Shown: one piece after another, positions 9,471-16,002 of the stretch
Numbering within the stretch: the stretch's first letter is position 1
Layout: each line of letters starts with the position of its first letter
From: Oscillatoria sp. SIO1A7
Lineage (GTDB): Bacteria > Cyanobacteriota > Cyanobacteriia > Cyanobacteriales > Laspinemataceae
DNA length: 63,535 nucleotides
Reading direction: 5' to 3'
Assembly: GCA_010672965.1 (NCBI GenBank)
Contig: JAAHFN010000011.1
Coordinates: 1 to 63,535, forward strand
The notes under the pieces: model-generated
The model's database searches: none
Told to the model about the DNA's origin: nothing
Seen by the model: the letters and a program-made list of their open reading frames with translations, nothing else
Position numbers and translations under genes: made by a program

Positions 9471-9497
9471 AGGGGGGCTTTAGCCCCCTGTTTTTTT
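9471..9497 (+). terminator. Rho-independent terminator
   Basis: AGGGGGGC-TTTA-GCCCCCT stem-loop followed at once by G and seven T residues on the plus strand. It could end the transcript started at the consensus promoter at 9128-9157. Confidence 0.7.
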
Positions 9498-9585
9498 GCT
9501 TAGCTTCAGTATAGAAGGTATCCACACTCTCAAAAAGCAAGGGGCCTCAGATTGTACGGTTTATCGAAAAACTTTTATATTAGCG

Positions 9586-9626
9586 GTTTGCACGGCTGTG
9601 GCCTTAATGGTCATAGCCGTGCAAAC
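9586..9626. repeat. 15-bp hairpin
   Basis: Arms GTTTGCACGGCTGTG (9586-9600) and CATAGCCGTGCAAAC (9612-9626) pair over 15 bp with one G-T wobble and an 11-nt loop. No T-tract follows. Function unknown. Confidence 0.75.
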
Positions 9627-9713
9627 GTTAAGCTGGCATACCGGCTCCCCAGAGGAAGAATGTAAAGAAGAGTAGGAAGGATTTTGCCGTACAAAAAAAT
9701 TTTGGAATCCCCC

Positions 9714-9791
9714 CGTAGGAGAGGCGTCCCGCCTATCACTCCCCAAAGACAGGGACAGGCGAGGGACAGACGGGACGCCTGTCCTACGGGG
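9714..9791. repeat. CGTAGGACGGGCGTCCCGCC palindromic element, variant
   Basis: Inverted repeat with CCCCGTAGGAGAGGCGTCCC on the left and GGGACGCCTGTCCTACGGGG on the right. It belongs to the same REP-like family as 23335-23402, 24968-25036, 32294-32363, 50305-50387 and 60356-60423. Confidence 0.8.
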
Positions 9792-9889
9792 GATTAAGGG
9801 CCTAGCGATCGCGTACAAAACCAAGAAAGTCGTTGTAGAATCTAGAAGCAGCAAGGAGGCCCTCTCTCCTGCCAGTCCTAAAAACTAGA

Positions 9890-10159
9890 TTTTCTCCGAA
9901 GGGAAACTCAACCCCCTGCCGTTCCTGGCGATTGTCAGCGGGAGGGGGTGGGCTATCTTCCCTCCTCGGCTGGCTATTGGAGTAAGCCAATCTCCGACTT
10001 GCTCTAAGTCGAAGGCGTCGAAGGCTTACCCTTAGCAGCCGGGGTTTTTAGAGGGATACAATCGATTGAAAAAACCTCTTTGCGAGAGAGGTTTTCTTTT
10101 CCTGTCAAAAGGGTCGCGGCTAGGCCGTGGCCCTTATTTATTGCTTCTCTAGGAAGCTA
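9890..10159 (-). ncRNA. Structured RNA, HEARO/omega-RNA-like, copy A
   Basis: A sigma-70 promoter on the minus strand (TTGACA/TAAGAT, 17-bp spacer) gives a predicted start near 10159. The RNA then shows the features shared with copies B and C: a hairpin GGGCCACGGCCTAGCC / GACCC, AAGGGTAAGCC, a small hairpin TTGG-CTTACT-CCAA, AGCCAGCC, GGGAAGATAGCCCACCCC, and a long GC-rich stem closing with GGGGGTTGAGTTTCCCTTCGG. The arrangement resembles the HEARO/omega-RNA class that guides IscB/IsrB nucleases, from memory of that family. No such nuclease gene is in the window. Copies A and B carry an internal terminator-like hairpin (10073-10093) that could stop the transcript after about 90 nt. Confidence 0.6.
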
Positions 10160-10165
10160 TCACCT

Positions 10166-10194
10166 ATCTTAGCAAGGTTTTTCTCAAGTGTCAA
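10166..10194 (-). promoter_or_regulatory. Promoter of structured RNA copy A
   Basis: On the minus strand, TTGACA (10194-10189), a 17-bp spacer and TAAGAT (10171-10166), just before the conserved RNA start. The same arrangement recurs at 10688-10716 and, with sequence divergence, at 36678-36706. Confidence 0.75.
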
Positions 10195-10417
10195 GGGTTT
10201 ATGCAAATTTTTTTTGAAATTTCTGAAATTTTTTCACTTATGCACTGTCCTATCGCCACAGATAATAGCTGCGATCGCCATTACCGGATCCCCAGCTTAC
10301 AGATTTGCTGGCACCACAAATATTAGCTTAGTTAGCAGGCCCTATCTAGGGCGTAGGGCGTGGGGGGTGTGGGGCGTAGCCTCGCGGCTTAAAATATAAG
10401 AAACAGATTCTGGAAAA

Positions 10418-10681
10418 CAAAATTTTCTCCCAAAAGAAAACCCACCCCCTGCCGTTCCTGGCGATTGTCAGCGGGAGGGGGCGGGCTGTCTTCCCTCTTC
10501 GGCTGGCTATTGGAGTAAGCCAATAGACTACTTGCCCTAAGTCCAAGGTTTACCCTTAGCAGCCGGGGTTTTTAGAGGGATAATCGATTGAAAAAACCTC
10601 TTTGCTAAAGAGGCTTTCTTTTCCTGTCAAAAGGGTCGCGGCTAGGCCGTGGCCCTTATTTGTTGCTTCTCTAGGAAGCTA
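10418..10681 (-). ncRNA. Structured RNA, HEARO/omega-RNA-like, copy B
   Basis: Near-identical tandem duplicate of copy A, offset by about 522 bp. The duplication includes the upstream promoter region (10681-10860 matches 10159-10340). The conserved blocks are the same: GGGCCACGGCCTAGCC, GGGTAAACCTTGGACTTAGG, TACTCCAATAGCCAGCC, GGGAAGACAGCCCGCCCCC and a final GGGGGTGGGTTTTC stem. The internal A-rich/GAGG/T-run hairpin of copy A is also present. Confidence 0.6.
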
Positions 10682-10687
10682 TCACCT

Positions 10688-10716
10688 ATCTTAGCAAGGT
10701 TTTTCTCAAGTGTCAA
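10688..10716 (-). promoter_or_regulatory. Promoter of structured RNA copy B
   Basis: On the minus strand, TTGACA (10716-10711), 17-bp spacer, TAAGAT (10693-10688), placed as for copy A. Confidence 0.75.
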
Positions 10717-11110
10717 GGGGTTATGCAAATTTTTTTTTGAAATTTCTGATTTTTTTTCACTTATGCACTGTCCTATCGCCACAGATAATAGCTGCGATCG
10801 CCATTACCGGATCCCCGGCCTACAGATTTGCTGGCACTACAAATATTGGCCGAAGCAGCCTACTGCCCCCTGCGCAGAATTCAAAATTCATAACGGGGCA
10901 TTGGGCCCACAAGCATCGGGTGTTGGGAAGAGCAGACCCGCGATCGCAGAAAAATTGGCAACGGAGCGATCGCAGGCCAAAAATTCACATTCGGGCGATC
11001 GCAGAAAAATTGGCAACGGAGGGTATGGCAGGACTTTAGCTGACTGCCGAGCAGTGACAGCTAATAGCTTACTGCGATTTTTTTAGGTATTTTTAACTAA
11101 CGTCTTGGAG

Positions 11111-11172
11111 CTAATGATACTTTTCGGCCTAAAAGTATCATTAGGAAAACGCTAATGATACCGAAGTATCAT
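11111..11172 (+). promoter_or_regulatory. Double palindrome (operator-like) before fic
   Basis: First palindrome: CTAATGATACTTTT, 6-nt centre, AAAAGTATCATTAG (11111-11144), perfect 14-bp arms. Second: ATGATAC-CGAA-GTATCAT (11155-11172), ending 4 bp before the fic ATG. Both share the half-site ATGATAC. The second overlaps the ribosome-binding position, and no other Shine-Dalgarno is visible. The layout suggests a dimeric repressor controlling fic, possibly Fic itself through its C-terminal winged helix (inference). Confidence 0.7.
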
Positions 11173-11176
11173 AACG

Positions 11177-12328
11177 ATGCAACTCGCTGACTTTTCCACC
11201 AACACGACTGGCAGACTGGTCCCGACCCAAGGCTGTTGGGCATTTGTGCCGAACCCTCTGCCACCGCCTTTGTCTCTCTCCTGGGAGCTAGTCGAACAGC
11301 TTTCCAAAGCAGATAGAGGGCTGAGCGAACTGGCCGGAGTGGCCCGCACTTTGCCAAATCCACATCTTCTCATCGAACCATTCATCCGGCGGGAGGCGGT
11401 TCTTTCTAGTCGAATTGAGGGCACCCAAGCCTCCTTGTCGGACCTCTTATTTTATGAGGCTTCCGGAGGGCTAACTTCCCCAGTCTCCGATGCCAAAGAA
11501 GTCTTGAACTATGTCTGGGCCCTAGAGTATGGCTTGAAACGCCTACAGGAACTTCCGATTAGCTTGCGGTTGGTGAAGGAAATACACGGTTGCCTCATGG
11601 AAGGGGTACGGGGCGAGAATTTGACTCCGGGGGAGTTTCGGCGAGTGCAAAACTGGATTGGCCCCCCTGGTTGCACTATCGTCGATGCCACATACGTTCC
11701 ACCGCCGGAACCAGAAATGAAAGAGGCTCTATGGGAATTGGAAAAGTATCTGCATGCCCCGTCCAATTTTCCGCCTCTAATTCGTTTGGCATTATTTCAC
11801 TACCAATTTGAAGCGATTCATCCTTTTTTAGATGGCAACGGTCGCATCGGCAGATTGTTGCTGACTTTGTTACTTTGTGCCGAGGAACTGTTGCCGCAAC
11901 CTCTGCTTTATCTGAGTGCTTATTTTGAACGCCACCGCCGGGAATACTATCGCTTGCTTTTAGCAGTGAGCCAGTCCGGCGAGTGGTCTGAGTGGGTTAT
12001 CTTTTTTTTGACTGGCGTGGCGGAACAGTCAAGAGATGCTATCTCGCGATCGCGACGGTTGCTTGATTTGTGGCAGGAATATCGCCACCAGTTCCAGTCG
12101 GCTGGGGCGTCGGGTAAGTTGCTTCAGCTCGTAGATGACTTGTTTGCCTATCCGGCGATAACTGTTGGTGGCTCGGCAACAAGGTTAGATGTTACCCCGC
12201 GTTCTGCTAAAAAAAATATTGACAAGCTTGTTAATGAAAATATTTTGGTAGAAGCGACGGGTCGCCAGCGCAATCGGTTGTTTGTAGCGCCGGAGATTAT
12301 CAAGATATTGGAGTCGCCGGAAGGGTAA
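11177..12328 (+). CDS. Fic-family protein (Fic_N + Fic + winged helix), 383 aa
   Basis: Fic proteins transfer AMP or another nucleotide moiety to target proteins. The catalytic motif HPFLDGNGRIGR is complete at about residues 214-225. The N-terminal part has SSRIEG near residue 73, which fits the inhibitory (S/T)xxxE(G/N) motif of a self-restrained Fic protein with an internal inhibitory helix. The C-terminus (about 310-380) has a winged-helix look (LDVTPRSAKKNIDKLV, then a KIL end), typical of Fic-HTH proteins that can bind DNA. The ATG at 11177 follows a double palindrome. No partner antitoxin gene is adjacent, consistent with internal inhibition. The downstream region is repeat. Host regulation rather than defence is also possible. 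Confidence 0.92.
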   Translation: MQLADFSTNTTGRLVPTQGCWAFVPNPLPPPLSLSWELVEQLSKADRGLSELAGVARTLPNPHLLIEPFIRREAVLSSRIEGTQASLSDLLFYEASGGLTSPVSDAKEVLNYVWALEYGLKRLQELPISLRLVKEIHGCLMEGVRGENLTPGEFRRVQNWIGPPGCTIVDATYVPPPEPEMKEALWELEKYLHAPSNFPPLIRLALFHYQFEAIHPFLDGNGRIGRLLLTLLLCAEELLPQPLLYLSAYFERHRREYYRLLLAVSQSGEWSEWVIFFLTGVAEQSRDAISRSRRLLDLWQEYRHQFQSAGASGKLLQLVDDLFAYPAITVGGSATRLDVTPRSAKKNIDKLVNENILVEATGRQRNRLFVAPEIIKILESPEG

Positions 12329-12331
12329 AAA

Positions 12332-12640
12332 TTAGGGTGTAGGGTGTAGGGTGTAGGGTGTAGGGAATTGGGTGTAGGGTGTAGGGTGTAGGGTGTAGGG
12401 TGTAGGGTGTAGGGCATTGGGTGTAGGGTGTAGGGTGTAGGGTGTAGGGTGTAGGGAATTGGGCATTGGGCATTGGGCAAAAGGGCATTGGGCAAAAGGG
12501 CATTGGGCATTGGGCAAAAGGGCATTGGGCAAAAGGGCATTGGGCAAAAGGGCATTGGGCAAAAGGGCATTGGGCAAAAGGGCATTGGGCAAAAGGGCAT
12601 TGGGCAAAAGGGCATTGGGCATTGGGCATTGGCAACGGAT
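12332..12640. repeat. GTGTAGG and GGGCAAAAGGGCATT tandem repeats
   Basis: Heptamer GGTGTAG (12332-12455), then a 15-bp unit, GGGCATTGGGCAAAA, repeated about nine times (12457-12630). ORFs of up to 210 aa across this stretch in several frames are pure repeat translations and are not genes. Downstream, to about 12660, is a fragment of the GGCAACGGATTGGTAACGGATGTAGCGG repeat also seen at 13223-13325. Confidence 0.95.
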
Positions 12641-12825
12641 TGGTAACGGATGTAGCGGATGGTGGCAAACCGCGATCGCAGGCTACAAAACCACAAAACC
12701 GCAAATGGCGATTCGCCTAACAATTTGCCCGATCGCGATCGCATACAATAGAATTGGCAATGGAGCGATCGCGATCGCAAAGCATTGGGTCTGAGAACGA
12801 GATTGATAAGACGAGCTAGAGTGAG

Positions 12826-13032
12826 ATGGATATCAAAAAAATACCCCGCCCTCAGCTAGAAAGCTTCTATACGGTCTGCCAATGGGTTACTCGAACCCTA
12901 GAGCAGCCTGTAAACATTGTCAGTTACATGGAGGGAAGCCAAAAGATTTATATTCAATTCGGCGATCGGGAGCAATTGCGAGCCTTTTATGTACGCCAAG
13001 ACGGCGCTGTTAGTCCAAACTGGAACGATTAA
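12826..13032 (+). CDS. Small protein, DUF6888-like (68 aa)
   Basis: First gene of a tight pair (11-bp gap to the next ATG, with an AAGGAGA Shine-Dalgarno between). The motif FYTVCQWVTRTLEQPVNIV followed by QKIYIQFGD resembles the small cyanobacterial DUF6888 proteins, usually encoded beside a DUF6887 protein. The function of the family is unknown to me; the paired organisation and location among toxin-antitoxin-like genes suggest, but do not show, a toxin-antitoxin-type module. The family match is from memory and tentative. Confidence 0.6.
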   Translation: MDIKKIPRPQLESFYTVCQWVTRTLEQPVNIVSYMEGSQKIYIQFGDREQLRAFYVRQDGAVSPNWND

Positions 13033-13043
13033 GGAGAGACAAT

Positions 13044-13253
13044 ATGCAAGTATCCAAACCTATTAATGAAATGACTCGCCAAGAGTTGATGCGTTATCTG
13101 GCAGAGCATCCAGGAGAATGTCAGGAAGGGGGGGAAGTTTTCGAGGAATTACTCCGGCGTCCTCCCAGCCCGGAAGAAGTCGCCCTCGCAGCTCAGTTTA
13201 ATGAGTGGCTGCAAAATACTGGTGGCAACGGATTAGTAACGGATGGGTTGTAG
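13044..13253 (+). CDS. Small protein, DUF6887-like (69 aa), repeat-derived C-terminus
   Basis: Second gene of the pair. NEMTRQELMRYLAEHPGE resembles the DUF6887 signature (MTRxELxxYxLxHRxD). The last dozen residues (NTGGNGLVTDGL) and the stop codon are encoded by a dispersed repeat (GGCAACGGATTAGTAACGGATGG), so the native C-terminus was replaced or extended when the repeat arrived. Shine-Dalgarno AAGGAGA lies just upstream of ATG 13044. Acidic and without membrane segments; an antitoxin-like role is inference. Confidence 0.6.
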   Translation: MQVSKPINEMTRQELMRYLAEHPGECQEGGEVFEELLRRPPSPEEVALAAQFNEWLQNTGGNGLVTDGL

Positions 13254-13325
13254 CGGATTGGTAACGGATGTAGCGGATGGGTTGTAGCGGATTGGTGACG
13301 GATGTAGCGGATTGGTTGTAGCAAA
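13223..13325. repeat. GGATTGGTAACGGATGTAGC tandem repeat
   Basis: Irregular units of GCGGATTGGTAACGGATGTA and GCGGATGGGTTGTA repeated over about 100 bp, overlapping the 3' end of the preceding gene. A related fragment lies at about 12628-12662. Confidence 0.85.
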
Positions 13326-13354
13326 TTATGGGCGCGATCGCGATCGCACATATA

Positions 13355-13506
13355 TATAGCGTTTCTCAAATAACTGTAACGAACGATCGGGCTCTAGAAA
13401 TGTAGGGGCGACAGCATCCCCTTTGACCATCTTTGCTGTAAAACGGGGATTTTCATATTGGGATGCTTCGCCGGTGGTACCTCGCATCAATTTGAGAACC
13501 GCTATA
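13355..13506. mobile_element. MITE-A copy (reverse orientation)
   Basis: TATAGCGTTTCTCAAATAA at the left and CAATTTGAGAACCGCTATA at the right, with the GGGGCGACAGCATCCC and GGGATGCTTCGCC core motifs inverted relative to 8628-8779. Lies in a spacer after the DUF6888/6887-like pair. Confidence 0.88.
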
Positions 13507-13646
13507 TGTCGGCAAATCCGCACTTGTAGGGGCGAAGCATTTCCGGGAGTATTTCGGTTTGAAGCCGATATTTTTGTCTGGAAATGCAAGGGGAGCGATC
13601 GCTGGCCGCAAGACCACAAAACCGCATTCCCGTTCGTACCTTGGTT

Positions 13647-14006
13647 TCATCCCTTTAACTCCTCAAATAAAGCTGCCGTTCTCATTGTGGAAGCATTAAG
13701 CTCTGCCTCAACTAAGGCGTTGAGTTCTGCTTGCTCTTGCGGCGGGAGCGCCAGATCGCGTTTGCGCAAGTCTCGCCAGCGGTTCATTAACTCAGAAAGT
13801 CTTTTTTGTTGCTCTGCTGAAAAGAAGCGATCGGGGCGATAGTTCTGAACAACGACTAAGGTGCCCGCTTCCTCTTCGCCAAGCTGACCGAGCATAGCAT
13901 CTAAAGCTTCTCCCGCAGTCTTGCCAGAAGAACGCTTGTTTTTTGTCACAGCCTCGTAATAGGTATTGTTTTCAGCAGATACCGATAAAATTGAGATAGC
14001 TGTCAT
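13647..14006 (-). CDS. Conserved cyanobacterial hypothetical protein (119 aa)
   Basis: Small soluble protein with a structured N-terminal half (YYEAVTKNKRSSGKTAGEAL, then GTLVVVQNYRPDRFF) and a helical C-terminal half (LSELMNRWRDLRKRD, PPQEQAELNALVEAEL). This general pattern is familiar from cyanobacterial hypothetical proteins of about 100-130 aa found near toxin-antitoxin genes, but I do not know a function. The ATG at 14006 has no strong Shine-Dalgarno. No membrane segments. It is convergent with the 13044 gene across a MITE-A. Confidence 0.75.
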   Translation of the reverse strand: MTAISILSVSAENNTYYEAVTKNKRSSGKTAGEALDAMLGQLGEEEAGTLVVVQNYRPDRFFSAEQQKRLSELMNRWRDLRKRDLALPPQEQAELNALVEAELNASTMRTAALFEELKG

Positions 14007-14079
14007 GGCCTTAATCTCTCTGCTACTTAGGACAATTATAATTCTTAATTTTTTCTGGTACTGGGTCGAGGGCTGCTTG

Positions 14080-14210
14080 GCATTGATGTGAAGTTTCTGG
14101 GGCGAAGCATCCCAGTACGGAAGTTCTCGTTCGGAGCGCGCGAGATAGTAGCGGGGATGCTGTCGCCCCTACATTTTCGTTCATTACACTTATTTGACAG
14201 CCGCTGTACT
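14080..14210. mobile_element. MITE-A copy, degraded
   Basis: Contains GGGGCGAAGCATCCC, GGGGATGCTGTCGCCCCTAC and ATTACACTTATTTGACAGCCGCTGTA. The left TATAGCG end is not recognisable, and the right end has two changes from consensus. The remainder of the spacer to 14527 holds nothing I can identify. Confidence 0.75.
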
Positions 14211-14527
14211 CGCCATATACTCGCAGACTCGCAAAACCGCATTCTGGCGCAGGCCACAAAACCACAACCGGCGGAAACTTCGGAAACTTGAAGGAAACAT
14301 TCAAAAATTTGGCGGTTATGCCAGGACAAAGACTCCCGGTAGAGGTCGGCAGATAGAGGCTGAGATTTCTCAAATTTTTTTCTTCTCCATACAGTCCGAT
14401 GGGCTCCCAGGGCCTGTAGCTGTTTTGCATCTGGAGCCGACTAGAGCTGAAAGCCTTATCTAGCAAGAGTTTCCAGCTCGCCCGAGTCGTGGTCCTCTAA
14501 ATTTGTAGAACCTAAGTAAAAATGGAA

Positions 14528-14557
14528 ACATTGGCAACTTTATAAAAACATGGCAAC
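14528..14557 (+). promoter_or_regulatory. Direct repeat upstream of pPIWI-RE operon
   Basis: ACATTGGCAAC (14528-14538) and ACATGGCAAC (14548-14557) are near-identical direct repeats separated by TTTATAAAA, which could serve as a -10-like box. Position about 70 bp upstream of the first operon start fits a regulated promoter; no regulator is identified. Confidence 0.4.
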
Positions 14558-14625
14558 ATTTAGTGGACAATTCGGGGAGATGCGTGCCAGGATAGGGGAG
14601 AAATGGCTAGAAAGGGAGGTTGCCC

Positions 14626-16002
14626 GTGCCAATCACCAAACATCGAGAAAAAATCCTGGAGGCGCTTCGAGAATGGTTTCGCATCCACAAGGAAGGACCA
14701 ACGCTAGAAGAGTTGTGCCGAGAGCTGGGAAAAAAACCAAGCCAGAAAGCTACCGTTCAAAAGTGGTTGCAGACCATGCGCGGTATAGATATAGAATGGG
14801 ATGACAATATGGCTCGAAGCATACATCTACTTGCTCCAGAACCGGAAGAACCGGAGGTGCAGCTTTCCTCGAAGGAAACTCTGCGGTATTTGGCCAGCGG
14901 ATTGGCGGAATGGGAGAGGCAAAAACCGGAAAAACGCGATCGCGTACCAACAGGATTGCGCATGGGAATGTCTTTCATGTATTTAGCCTCCCTCCTAAAA
15001 GATGAAAAAGCTCCTGCAAATCTGCCTGAGTTTTTTGAGGGGGCAAACAAACCTCTTGAGTCTTGGTCGCTGGTTCGAGAAGTTAAAAATTTGCCCTCGG
15101 ACGTTACCCTAATAGATGACGGACTTATATCTGATTTTGCCGCTCATTGGCAAGTAACTGGCAGCGATCTGGAGAGGCAAGTTCAAGAATCGGTGCTGCT
15201 AGATGCCCTGAATCATTGTCGAGGACATCAAATGGACGATGAATATCGCGCTTACCGAAAATTAATTATTGAAAAGCCGGTACTTTCCCACTCTGAATAT
15301 CGCAAGCTTTTGTCTTCGACCCAACTCAGACCCCTGCGCAAGTCTTTACTAGAGACTTATGTTGATTTGGTCGATTTTGCCGAAGAGTTGGCGGATCTTG
15401 CCGAAGACAATGCCTATCATTTTTGCCCCCGATGCAATTACCTTCAGCGGCGACGCAGCGACGGGACATACCAATGTAGGAATTCTTTTTGCGAAGACCT
15501 TTGTGCCGAATTAAAACTGATGCCGCGATCGCCAATACCAAAGAGCGAAGCCAAAGAATGGAAAATTGTAACCAGCGGCGTCTATCGATACGGCACTCTC
15601 CCGGGAATTTGGGAAATAAAGCTTGCCAAAAAGCTGTCCAAGCTGGGGTTAAAAGTTACTCTATGGCCTCGCGTAGATAAATTTGACTTGCTGGTAGAGT
15701 TCGGTCGCAAACTCAGTTGGGCAATCGATGTCAAAGATTGGTCTTCTTTAGATGAGGAACATCTCAAAGAGGTCAAATATCAGCCCGATTTCCAAGAAAC
15801 CTTTATTGTTTTTCCCGACGAGCGGGAGAAGTCTTTGCGGACTCGGGTTATGCGCCAAGAGCTAGAGCCGAAACTCGGCGGGATTAAGTTGAGGCTGATT
15901 GGGGAGATTATCGACGAGGCTAAAGCAATTTTGGAGAAAAAGAAACATGCGCGAGACAAAAGAATGGAGAAAAGAGCAGTGCCAGAGGTTACAGAAGGAT
16001 GA
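14626..16002 (+). CDS. pPIWI-RE system REase-like protein (about 458 aa)
   Basis: First gene of a three-gene overlapping operon. The N-terminus is a LexA/winged-helix-like DNA-binding region (KILEALREWFRIHKEGPTLE). Around residues 266-286 a zinc ribbon is visible (CPRCNYLQRR ... CRNSFC). The C-terminus has a restriction-endonuclease-fold signature: FDLLVEF (about 352) and WAIDVKDW (about 367), fitting the D...DxK pattern. In the published pPIWI-RE systems a REase-like protein accompanies a DinG-type helicase and the PIWI protein, and is proposed to cut invading DNA. The start is set at GTG 14626, because AGGGAGG (14613-14619) is 6 bp upstream; the TTG at 14620 abuts the Shine-Dalgarno. The 3' end overlaps the helicase gene. 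Confidence 0.85.
   Translation: MPITKHREKILEALREWFRIHKEGPTLEELCRELGKKPSQKATVQKWLQTMRGIDIEWDDNMARSIHLLAPEPEEPEVQLSSKETLRYLASGLAEWERQKPEKRDRVPTGLRMGMSFMYLASLLKDEKAPANLPEFFEGANKPLESWSLVREVKNLPSDVTLIDDGLISDFAAHWQVTGSDLERQVQESVLLDALNHCRGHQMDDEYRAYRKLIIEKPVLSHSEYRKLLSSTQLRPLRKSLLETYVDLVDFAEELADLAEDNAYHFCPRCNYLQRRRSDGTYQCRNSFCEDLCAELKLMPRSPIPKSEAKEWKIVTSGVYRYGTLPGIWEIKLAKKLSKLGLKVTLWPRVDKFDLLVEFGRKLSWAIDVKDWSSLDEEHLKEVKYQPDFQETFIVFPDEREKSLRTRVMRQELEPKLGGIKLRLIGEIIDEAKAILEKKKHARDKRMEKRAVPEVTEG

Noticed and set aside
10127-10399. ORF MALIYCFSRKLSP... and its duplicate at 10649-11086
   Set aside because: They lie antisense over the RNA promoter region, and conservation follows the DNA duplication rather than a protein; the promoter boxes lie within them.
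12457-12630. Regular 15-bp repeat considered as a CRISPR array
   Set aside because: The units are contiguous tandem copies without variable spacers, and no cas gene is present.
12148-12780. 210-aa ORF with TLHPTPY and CPFAQ repeats and similar ORFs nearby
   Set aside because: Pure translation of GTGTAGG and GGGCAAAAGGGCATT repeats; it overlaps the 3' end of fic on the other strand.
15899-15946. TTG start for the DinG-type helicase
   Set aside because: The longer N-terminus overlaps the upstream gene more deeply and has no Shine-Dalgarno; ATG 15947 is preferred.
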